Source: Chionoecetes opilio (lineage: Eukaryota > Arthropoda > Malacostraca > Decapoda > Majidae). From it: a DNA stretch of 64,000 nt. A model generated the notes under the pieces. The model saw only the letters and a list, made by a program, of their open reading frames with translations, was not told the origin of the DNA and made no database searches. A program made the translations under genes and the position numbers. Location: contig JACEEZ010020261.1 in NCBI GenBank assembly GCA_016584305.1, forward strand, positions 34,836-98,835. Direction: 5' to 3'. Below, piece by piece: positions 55,089 through 64,000 of the stretch. Position 1 is the first letter of the stretch; each line of letters opens with the position of its first letter.

Positions 55089-55950
55089 TTACTGAAGTTT
55101 GGGCCCCGAAAAGTATTGCGTCTCTGCACGGGGGGGGACTCCTCGCGCGTACGTCCTGAGTCCACCACGGGAACAGGGCGGGGAGAAAAGATCCAAGTGC
55201 GGGGGGTGCTCAGGGGGCTGCAAATGGATTCGAGACAAAGTAATTTCGGGCCTCTCTATTTTTGGGAAAATCTCATATGATGTTAAAAAACCAACCTTTT
55301 GAAAGCCCCCCCATCTGCCGAGGAGCACCATTTTGGAGACTCGGGAAGGGGGGGGGGGACCTGCTTTAAATAGTATGGGATTGGGCACTCCCCCAAGAGA
55401 ATCGGCCACCTCCCCCGAGAAGTCGAGGGCGACCCTTTGGGCCCCGCAATGATAGGTCAAAAGCATTCTGTTCCTCTGAGAAAGGAAATGTGTTGGTTTT
55501 CCCGTGTTTTTTATATTTAGGTTGTTGCCCCTATAAAGTTCGAGAGATACCGCGACGATTTTGGTGGAATCTCCCCATAGAAAATGCCCCCCTTCTGTCT
55601 CCAAGGAAAAAAATGGACGGGGGAAAAGCTGGGGGGATAAGATCCTCAAGATCTTGGAGAGGTATGTCGTATTTGGAGGTAGTATATTGAGCAGACAGTA
55701 GGGGCTTTTGCGTGGTACGACCTGCTACAGCCTGCAGGGTGTTGAGCGGGGTGACAGTTAAGGGGACATCCCCACTGGTAAAAGGCCACAACCCCCACTA
55801 AAGCCACCCCCTGTGGAGGGGTGTGGGGGACAGGTATAAAAACCCTTGGCAGAACACCTTCCCTGCCTTTATTGTTTCTTTTAAACAGATAATTTTTTTG
55901 GTCCAATCGTTTTGGAAGGACTAGTTCCTCCCAATTTCAGTAAACCACGA
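55089..55950 (-). pseudogene. LINE apurinic-type endonuclease region
   Basis: This domain nicks the target DNA. The minus strand shows TPLNTLQAVAGRTTQKP, TVCSIYYL, IPLQDLEDLIPPAFPP and IFFLGD (the LGDFN metal-site motif, its end lost), then NTGKPTHFLSQRNRM, VALDFSGEVADSLGG and NPILFKAG (the SDHYPI motif in damaged form). The order matches AP-endonuclease domains of Jockey/I-group LINEs. Confidence 0.6.
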
Positions 55951-56397
55951 ATTTCCATTGAGGATTGAAGATGTTTTTCGTGCTGAAAAATTGATGCGAA
56001 GCCTTAGGTTGTAGACGTGCGCTATTTTTAAGCCCAGCATCTTTTTTCTGTGTTTTTAGAAAAATGGTAAACTCTTTTTGTACATTCCCAATGTCGGTTG
56101 GCCTTCGTACATCCGGGGTGAACGGGGGTTTTCATACGAGGACCCGGGGCCAAGAAAGTAGATCCCGGGATGTCCCCCCCAAAGATGCCGATTTACTGAC
56201 GGATGTTTTTACCCTTCTAAGTTTACTGATATTTTCCCGACGGGGCCCTTGAAGATTTCTTTTTCACATGGCTATAAACTGCTTGTTTGCCCCATAATTG
56301 TATGACCCCCCCTTTCGCCATCAGGGGGAAATGTAGACGTGTCGCTAGCCGTTTTTCGGGGGTTTTTAAACAGGGGTTTTTGATATTAGGATTCACC

Positions 56398-56560
56398 TAA
56401 AATATATAAATTATATATATATATTTTTAAAATATTATAATAAAATTAAATATATATATTTTTTATATATTATATATTATATATTTTTGTTATATATATA
56501 TATATATATTTTAAAAATTTTTTTTTAAAATATTTTTTTTTTTTTTTTTCGGTTTTTTGG
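56398..56560. repeat. AT-rich low-complexity tract
   Basis: (AT)n and poly-T runs, partly degraded. Confidence 0.85.
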
Positions 56561-59329
56561 GAACAAAAACTTCGATATTTTTTTTTTTGAGAGAAAGATC
56601 CTATTTCGAAAACATCAGATCAGACTTTTTCCTTAGAAGAACAGTCAGATCTGACTGTTCTTCAGAAAAACCCTCAAGATCTAAAATTGGGTTTAAATAT
56701 ACATATGACCCAAAACTTTACCAAACCCACAAAAAAGTACTCACCCTGTTTCCAAAAGTACATCAAAAAAGGTTTTTTTCTGTAGTTTCCCTCTTCGTTT
56801 GTAGGAGCAGCTATTTTCCCAAACGTTGTGGGCCCCCGGGCAAAGCCCCCCTATCATTTTGGGGACAAAAATCGCCCTTTTGGTATCGGGTTTCCAGGGT
56901 TGGGGAAATGTTTTGGGTGGAAACTTTTCCCCCTGCCCATCACGGACCGCGCTAAGATTCGTTGAGAAGAAATCAAATGTGAAGGGAAAAAAAGTGGTTT
57001 TTTGAGTGACATCCGACCCCAAAACCCCTGGTAATTTTCCCAACATGTAATTTAAAAGTTCCTCAAAATTTTCGAGGGCTCAAACTTTAAACCAAGGTAG
57101 TTTTTTTTATAACAGCCAAAAGCTCTTCCAAGCCCCTTTTTCCGGGGAAAGTTAGGCCCCTTTTAACAAAGTAAATCATCTTTGGAGTATTTTTGACAAA
57201 TTTGAGGCCTTTGAAAACACTTCCCTTTTTAACTTTGGTTCAGATACAGTGCTTTTAAAAATTTTACTAACAAATACTAAAAAGCCAGAAACCATTTTGA
57301 CCCCTGGCCTTCAAAAAAAAATTTTTCTTTAAACCCAATTTTTCAGATGCAATGGAGGTAAGTACCCCTTTTTTCACTGTCAAAAAAGGGTTTTACATAT
57401 AGTTGAACCTGCGGGGTGGGGCCGGGGGGGTCGGCTCCCCCATTCCTTTTGTTTGAAAGTTTGCTGTCCGCCTAAGAGTCCCACAAACAAAAAAAAAAAT
57501 GTGCTTAGTGAAACCCTAACGGGGAGTCCTAAAGCAAGTTTCCCTTTTCAGGTCCCCCCCCCAAGATTCCTGATGTTTTTCATATTTAACAGAGATAAAA
57601 AAGTCTTCAAGTTTCATAATTTTCACTCTTTTCCGGGCCATGCGAAAATTGGAACACCCCGGAAACTTATTTCTTTAGCAGAAAAAAAAGGGGCCCTTTA
57701 GCGTTTTTTTTTTTTCCGGGAATCTTGAAAAAAAGCCGCCATTTCACCCCTTATCATAATTTGTGAAAATAAACAAAGTTGTTCCATGATTGTGTCAAAA
57801 TCAAAGCATTTAAACCGAGCTTGTTTTTCCATCTTGAAGAAGTTTTTAAAAGTTTCCTTATTCTACACAAAAAACGGGGTTTAATAGAACTTTTTTCTTG
57901 TAGCAAATTCCTTTCCCTTTTGAGACAATCCAAGGCCCTTCATTTTTTCCCCCTTGGGTAGACTAGGTCCCTGAAAGGGTTTCTTGTAGCATTTTAGACT
58001 GATAAATTTTTTGGCTCTCGGTTTGTCTGCCATTTCTTGAAAGCCCTTATCCATGGGATTATCCCCCCTCTTTTTAAATCTTATTCACTTAAAACTCTTT
58101 GAAATTTGGGAAACCTTTGGGAACTGGGAGCCGGACCATGTGGCACAGGCCTGATTTGGGAAAAAAGGTACGTCAGGAAAACCCGATTTTAGCTCGCGTT
58201 TTTACCCGAATATCCTTTTATGTTATTTAGGGAGAAGTAGCAGGGCAGTTTTGTGATCCCTTTGGGGGCCCCCCAAACCTTGGGGTGCCGAAAAGCCATT
58301 TCCTGATGGCCCCTTTTTCCACGCAAACCCTTTTTATTCAATGGGTTTACCAGGGGGAGGGGTTTTCATTCTACGGAGGGGCCCCCTTTCCCTTTTCTTG
58401 GGTCACCCCATACGGCACTTTTTTAAAATAATGCGATAAGCTGCTTTAACTTCTTTGTAAAAGGTTTTTTTCAGAAATGGCATGGGTTAAAAAAAATTTC
58501 CCCCATTTTGTAACAAAAACTTGGTTTCCCTGCATTCCCCCCAGTTACGGGGCTCCATCACACCCGGGACAAAGGTGCTATATACGGTTTTAAAACCAAA
58601 TAAAAAATTTGGACTTTCCCCTAAAACAAACACAAACATATCTGCAAAAAAAAAATTTTAAAAGTTTTTTTTAAAAATATGTCAAAAGCTTACCCATCAG
58701 TAGGGTTTTAAAAAAGTACTAAAACAAACCTGCTAACCCCCCCCGCCAATACCAGCCCCGGGCCCCCCCCCTGCTCACTGCACAAACCACACTGACTCAA
58801 AAAAAACTTCACCCGCCCTTAATGGCTTTTGAGAAAAAAAAAAAATTAAAAGTTTTAAAAAAAGGGAAAAAAATTTGTTTTTTAAAAAAAAATTTCTTGA
58901 TCTTAACCCATTTTTTTTTCATGAATTGCGTCTGGTTTTCCCAAAAAAAACCCAGACGTGGGTAGATTTTTAAATTGGGAAAATCCAATTTTTAGTTCGC
59001 AGGGTCGTTTTTTCCTGAAATTTAGTTCATTTAGTCCAAAAACCCTATCTTCGTTTTTTTTTTTTTCGACCCCGTGTTTAGATACAGGAAAAAAAAATTA
59101 AGTTTCTACCATTGATGCCATAAATAAGGATTTCTAAGTTTTTAGAAACAGAAGGAAAAAAAACCCAAGGGCAATTTTTTCAGACGCACATTAAAAACCG
59201 GGACAAATAAAAACCGATACAAAAAAAAAGAAATTTAAAAGAAAAAACCCTCAATAAACAAACATTCGGGCCCAAATACTTAAGTAAAAACCCAAAATAA
59301 ATAAAAAAAAAATCACAACAGAGCAGCAG

Positions 59330-59530
59330 CAATTGAGGAAAAGGGAGGAAGAGGAGGAGGAGGGGGAAGAGGGAGTGTGGAGAACTGGGAAAGGGGGAGG
59401 GGGAAAAGGGAGTAGGAATGGAAAAAGAAGAAAAAAGCAGAAGAAAAAATATGGAGGGGGGAGGGGGAGGAGGGGGAGGAAGTAGAAGAAAATAGGTGGA
59501 GGAAAGAGGGGCGGAAAGGGGGAAGAAAGT
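59330..59530. repeat. Purine-rich (GGA/GAA)n tract
   Basis: Almost pure A/G on the plus strand. Minus-strand frames rich in Pro, Phe and Ser across it (for example 59,694-59,251) are artefacts of composition. Such tracts can form triplex DNA. Confidence 0.85.
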
Positions 59531-60374
59531 GACAGGGCCCCAAAAAAATCGACAGTCCCCAAAGGGAGAAATATCCCCCAAAAAAAGATTAGCTCTAGGG
59601 ATGGAGGTCTACTGTTTAAAAGAATGTTAAAACTCCTCAAGTTTTTTGAATTTGTGGAAAGACGGGGGAGGGACGCGGCGGAAAAAAAAAGCATTTTGTG
59701 GGAACGTTGTGGTTAAAACCCCCGTTAAAGTTATGGCCCCAAAGGGCACTTTTTATTCATCTCAAGTCAAAGGATGTGTGCGGGGGGGGAGTTTTTTTTT
59801 CATATGCGTCCCACAAACCCAGTATAAAGTCCATGTATATTTTTACCCCTCAGTTGTAGACTTGACGAAAGATAAAGATTTGATTTTGGGGTATAATGTG
59901 TGTATGTATTTTGTCGGCTGTCTATTATTTGTTTGTTGGGAAAAAAGCAAAAATGTATAAAAGTAACAAAAGGGCTGATCACGGTCCTTTTACTCTACAG
60001 ACCTTGGAAAAAATACGTAAAATTACCTTGGTCCGTGGTGTGTGGGGTGTGTAGGGTTGGTAGGTAGGGAATATAAGATTAGATATTTGGAAACCCATCT
60101 AGGGCACTTTGCAAGTACCAAACCCACTAGGTTATTGACTCTTTTCCCAAAACGAAAACCACGCCAGGAAAGAAAATTTTTGGGGGTCGAAACCCCTGGG
60201 CCCAATGCGCCCGGGACGCCCTTTTCACAAAACCCCAAATCCCGCCCCCTTACCAACCATTGGCCCACCCCCGACCGGTGTAGGGGAGGTAAAGGAGAGT
60301 GATTGATTGCTGATGAATTGAAAAAGCACACAAAAGTAACCATTTTAGCGCGAGAAAACATATGGGTTTGGGGG

Positions 60375-60665
60375 CTTCATGATAGGGAAAAGAAGAGAAT
60401 GAGAAAAAAAGAGAAAGAGAAAGAAAGAGAAAGGAAGGGGAAAAAAAAAGGGAGAAAGGTTTTTTGAGGAAGGTTTAAAAATGGGGTAGAAAAGTATGAG
60501 AAGGATACATGGATGAAAATTAAAAACAAATCTTACCTCAAAGAGGGCAGAATTTCTCTGCTTATTTGAAGAGGGGAGAGTAGAGAGAGAGAGGGGGAGA
60601 GAAAAGGAAATTTAGAGAGGGGAGAAAAGAGAGAGAGAGAGAAAGAGAGAAAGTTGGGGACGGGG
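60375..60665. repeat. (GA)n-rich tract
   Basis: Irregular AGAGAAA/GAGAGAG repeats with unique interruptions. Confidence 0.8.
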
Positions 60666-61046
60666 AGAGCTCGTAACCACCCCAAAAAGATTTATCGTAC
60701 TGCACAATCCAAAGTTTTTTTTGGGCTTTTTTCCAAAAGCTTCATGCCAAAGCACTTTACCCGCAAGATCGTGCCCAAAAACCCTTTGGGTTAGTAGGGC
60801 CGGGTAGGTGAAGGTGACATCAGGTTTTCTTTCAATGTCACGGGTGAAATTATGTATACTTACCATTTCCAATAGAGTATAATTCCACCAGAAATTATTT
60901 CATTTCAATGTGTATATCCAGTGTAGTGAATATAATTAGTAAAAAAAAGGAAATCTTACAAAACACATGACATTGAACCATAGCTTACCATATCATTCAG
61001 TTAGGTGCGAAATGAGAGATTTGAACCTTGGTAACAACTTGGTTAA

Positions 61047-61440
61047 AGTAATCGTCCAGACCATTTCATCATTCCTGATCTAATGCAATCAAATTATAGC
61101 TATTAGCGAGTATATCAACAATATGTTGTCACTTTTTGCATCCAGTCAGCTGTTTGTAAATAATCCGTAATTAAAATCTGCAAATTCCACGAGCTTCCAA
61201 AACGACCCTCAAGACTTGCAGACGATGCGCCACGGCTCGGTGACGTCACTTTAGGTGGTCTCCTCTCCCCGCGCTAATCCAGAAGCACGTAAACACATGA
61301 GATGAATATAGTATTTGAAGATTTTTGGGTGTTTCTGATAGATTTTTTTTGCAATATGCCATATGCATGCATCCTTTATGGGTGCAGCAAGACAAGTGTG
61401 CCTTTCCAGAGAAGTTTGCGCAACTTTCAGACCGATACGA
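61047..61440 (+). repeat. Dispersed repeat U, copy 2
   Basis: Partner of 41,996-42,372. It has GGTGACGTCAC where copy 1 has GGCGACGTCAC, but lacks the right arm of the foldback. Confidence 0.8.
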
Positions 61441-61800
61441 CAACGTTAAATGTGTTGAAAAGATTAGTGCGGCGGGAGTGTAGGATTACAAAGGATTACA
61501 AAGGAAACACAAACAGCAACAGACCGATAGGTCCTTACAAGGCTGTTTGCTTTAACTGCACTACACTAACTAGATGATAAGAGAGAAGGGATAGGAAAGT
61601 AGAAGGCTCCTCCCCACCCACCCATCCCTCCAGCCGAAGCTGGCCGGAAATGAAGTGATACCATGCAGTATAGAAAAACTGCATGGAATTTGTGAGGAAA
61701 GTTGAAAGCTGTAATCTATGGCTAACTACTACTAGTTTGTGGGGGTAGGTTTAGTGCTTGATAGATTGGTCATGTTATGCGTGTTTTGTAATGGTGTGAA
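61441..61800. other. No recognisable gene
   Basis: Non-coding. On the minus strand it would lie downstream of the LINE 3' UTR. GATTACAAAG occurs twice in tandem at 61,483-61,503. Confidence 0.4.
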
Positions 61801-62370
61801 CACAGTGTGGAGGTTCAAGGGTGGTGCGGCAGCCTTGCCTGGCGCTTTCTTGGGAGGCAGCAGTCAATCAGGCCCCAGCTCCGTTCAATCCACTGCGGAT
61901 TGTGTACTTTCCATGTAGGACGCCGTACACTTCAATGCCTCCTGCAGCAGTGACCCCTGGTACCTTAAATCCGATGGTGGTCCACTAACTGACAGGGCCC
62001 TTACTGGTCCACAACCCGTCACAGGTCGAGAGTAGTAGTGGTAACCGTTAACTCGGGGCTATCTGGTGTGTTTATGAGGTCTAATGTAGTGTTGGTGTAG
62101 GCTCAGTGTGGAAGTTCAAGGGTGGTGCGGCAGCCTTGCCTGGCGCTTTCTTGGGAGGCAGCAGTCAATCAGGCCCCAGCTCCGTACAATCCACTGCGGT
62201 AGTGCACTTTCCAAGTAGGACGCCGTGCACTTCAATGCCCCCTGCAGCAGTGACCCCTGGTATATAAATCCCGATGGTGGTCACTAACTGACAGGGCCCT
62301 TACTGAACCACAGCCCGTCACAGGTCAAAAGTTGTAGTAGTGACCGTTTACTCGGGGCTGTCTGAGACGT
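61801..62370. repeat. Two tandem copies of a 301-bp unit
   Basis: GTGTGGAGGTTCAAGGG at 61,805 recurs as GTGTGGAAGTTCAAGGG at 62,106; the 301-bp units are about 90% alike through GGGCCCTTACTG and CAGCCCGTCACAGG/CAACCCGTCACAGG. They lie directly downstream, on the minus strand, of the LINE stop codon at 62,465 and are probably its 3' UTR. Confidence 0.9.
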
Positions 62371-62464
62371 GTGGGAGACGGTAGTCGTCTAGGGTTGTGT
62401 AGACGCGACTCGCAATCATTTTACGCAATGAGAGTAAGTTTCAGAGGCCCGCGAGATAAATTTA

Positions 62465-63453
62465 TTATTCCGAGATAAGCAGTGACAACCGGGGATTTGA
62501 TATGAAATATTTATCGAGGCGATTTTTAAATGATTCTATTGTATTTGAGTTTACTAGTCTGAGGGCAGCCCATTCCATACGTTTACAACACGGCTTGTGA
62601 AGAAGTACTTTGCTTCGTTCGTTACAAAACGTTTCCTGCATTATTTTAAATCCGTTGTTTCTAGTTGAGCTTGACCGTCTAGCGTGAAAAGATTTTCTGG
62701 GACTACGTTCGTAAATCCATTGAAGATTTTAAAGACTTCGATGAGTCACCTCTTATCCTTCGTTTTGTTTAGTTGGGAATAAGTTAAGTTCTTTGAGCGA
62801 TTTTTCGTACGATTTATTACGCAATCTAGATATAATTTTGGTTACTCTGCGCTGTATTTTTTCTAGTTTATCTATGTCCTTTTTATAATAAGGTGAACTG
62901 CACACAGTATTCTAGATGGGGCGAACAAGCGAGTTAAAAAGAGTGAGTATAACTTTTTCAGATTTGAAACTGAAAGTTCGTCCAATAAAGCCAACCAATT
63001 TATTTGCAGTTTTTACTACCTCTATAATTTGGTTATTCGGTTTGAGATCTTTCGAGATTATAACGCCTAAATCTTTTTCTTTATCAACACTTGTTAGTTG
63101 GAAATCGTTCATCACGTAACTTTCATGAGGGTTGTTATTACCGATATGTAGTACATGGCATTTGTCAAGGTTGAAATTCATTTGCCATGTTTTTGACCAT
63201 TCTGTTAGCGTGTTTAAGTCGTTTTGTATGAGTTGGCGCTGAGATTCTGTAGAGGCTATGTTTGTGATTTTCGTGTCATCAGCAAATTTCGATATCCTGC
63301 ATGTGATTCCCTCGTCAATGTCATTTATGTATATTAAGAACAGGATAGGTCCGAGAACTGATCCTTGAGGAACACCACTATTTACACTGGTCCAGTCAGA
63401 AGAATTTCCATTAATTACCACCCTTTGTTTACGATCTGACAGCCAGTTGAACC
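62465..63453 (-). pseudogene. LINE reverse transcriptase, C-terminal two-thirds
   Basis: Non-LTR retrotransposon RT. The minus strand starts in frame at RGFNWLSDRKQRVVI (63,453), then has SVNSGVPQGSVLGPILFL, the palm block that binds template and primer, and KFADDTKI with the two catalytic Asp residues (FADD, about codons 46-49 of the 169-codon open part). WQMNFNLDKCHVLHIG and KDLGVIIS follow in correct family order. Past 62,912 the frame shifts to CVQFTLLYKKDIDKLEKIQR, RVTKIISRLR and LNLFPTKQ, shifts again, and closes with IESFKNRLDKYF, SNPRLSLL and ISE-stop at 62,465. Upstream of 63,453 it is replaced by purine-rich low-complexity DNA. Clean sequence, so the frameshifts look genuine. Confidence 0.85.
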
Positions 63454-63673
63454 CCCTCTCTAGGAGGGGGAGAAAGAAGAGGAGGAGGGGGAGGAAGACT
63501 CAGGACAATAATGACCTCGTGATGTTAGTAGACGATTTAGCAAAGAGGAGAGAGGGAAGGAAGGAGAGAAGAATGAAGGTAGGAAAGGAGATAATTTAAG
63601 GGTTCCTCTAAATTAGGTCACTGTCGGCGAGAGAAGAGGCCTCCGCTCCATTTCCTTATTTCTAGTCGATTAT
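63454..63673. repeat. Purine-rich low-complexity DNA
   Basis: GAGGAGGGGGA and GAGAGAGGGAAGG runs replace the LINE 5' region. Together with the following (CT)n this may mark a recombination point. Confidence 0.7.
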
Positions 63674-63824
<151 letters not shown>

Positions 63825-64000
63825 TATCCTTCCGTCCGACAATCAGAGATGTGTGTGTGTGTGTGTGTTTCGAAACTAAACCTAGGATTTTCTCGAAAGT
63901 AACTTCATTGTGATTTCCACGCAAACATTATGGTTTCCGATATTTACTAATCCATGTTCTGGTCCAAGTGCCAGGTCTTCCTGCTGATTCTTTAAAAAGG

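Larger units (their letters stand above)
52250..55950 (-). mobile_element. Near-complete LINE (EN-RT-RNase H), degraded sequence
   Basis: On the minus strand three domains follow in the right order over 3.7 kb: endonuclease (55.95-55.09 kb), reverse transcriptase (about 55.0-53.2 kb) and RNase H with zinc knuckle (53.1-52.4 kb). The 3' UTR hairpin GGCG...GCGCC is at 52,255-52,290. It is the same family as the clean fragment at 22,115-23,045. The length is close to that of an uninterrupted ORF2 of about 1,200 codons. ORF1 was not recognised upstream (55,960-56,250). Confidence 0.7.
51571..60840. other. Third degraded sequence block
   Basis: Same error style as the other two. Apart from the LINE at 52.25-55.95 kb, only low-complexity tracts are recognised. 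The stretch 56,250-59,320 and the stretch 59,650-60,360 contain no gene that I can support. Confidence 0.7.

Noticed and set aside
59180..59694. Overlapping 130-150-codon minus-strand frames rich in Pro, Phe and Ser
   Set aside because: They lie on a purine-rich low-complexity tract in degraded sequence; three overlapping phases are open at once, which is typical of composition and not of coding.

Overview
This 64-kb window is arthropod nuclear DNA made almost entirely of transposable elements and their relics; I recognise no host gene, rRNA, tRNA or CRISPR. The most likely source is a decapod crustacean, perhaps a crab. The reasons are the non-LTR retrotransposon at 31.9-33.8 kb, which resembles a family I know from decapods, the long (CT)n/(GT)n/(AT)n microsatellites, and TTAGG-type (CCTAA) stretches near 39.9 kb. 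This is inference from sequence character only.

Sequence quality alternates sharply. Clean blocks are about 1-9.36, 19.19-25.13, 37.69-51.57 and 60.84-64.0 kb. The blocks between them (9.36-19.19, 25.13-37.69, 51.57-60.84 kb) are full of lengthened homopolymers and bases copied from their neighbours, as in unpolished long-read consensus. Single N bases at 7,586 and 51,570 mark joins. Reading frames in the degraded blocks are broken everywhere, so the frameshifts there may be technical.

Layout. 0-9.4 kb: dispersed repeats; a hAT element (2,407-5,081) with an exact 8-bp target-site duplication; a THAP-like start; and a 298-codon open frame of a transposon-borne family. 9.4-19.2 kb (degraded): a large inverted repeat centred near 11.53 kb, then a degraded direct copy of 19.3-24.1 kb. 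19.2-25.1 kb (clean): a MADF domain and a PIF/Harbinger transposase N-terminus that abut tail to tail, a fragment of a CxxC-type transposon protein, the RNase H end of a LINE, and a 1.1-kb foldback element whose empty site survives at 1.33 kb. 25.1-37.7 kb (degraded): a LINE reverse transcriptase, a MADF exon and repeats. 36.0-38.9 kb: a short LTR retroelement carrying a Gag-like frame. 39-41.4 kb: a HARBI1-like transposase in two pieces. 42-51.6 kb: foldback elements, two copies of a 1.86-kb module, and a pseudogene of a CXC/tesmin-type transposon protein. 51.6-60.8 kb (degraded): an EN-RT-RNase H LINE on the minus strand. 61-64 kb: a 301-bp tandem repeat next to a LINE reverse transcriptase, and a long (CT)n tract.

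Nothing works as an operon or pathway. Functional coherence exists only inside single elements: Harbinger transposase with its Myb/MADF partner, LINE endonuclease with reverse transcriptase and RNase H, and LTR with Gag. The best candidates for something undescribed are the GGGGAG foldback element, the short LTR element, the converged MADF/Harbinger unit and the 298-codon frame lying within an indel between inverted arms.
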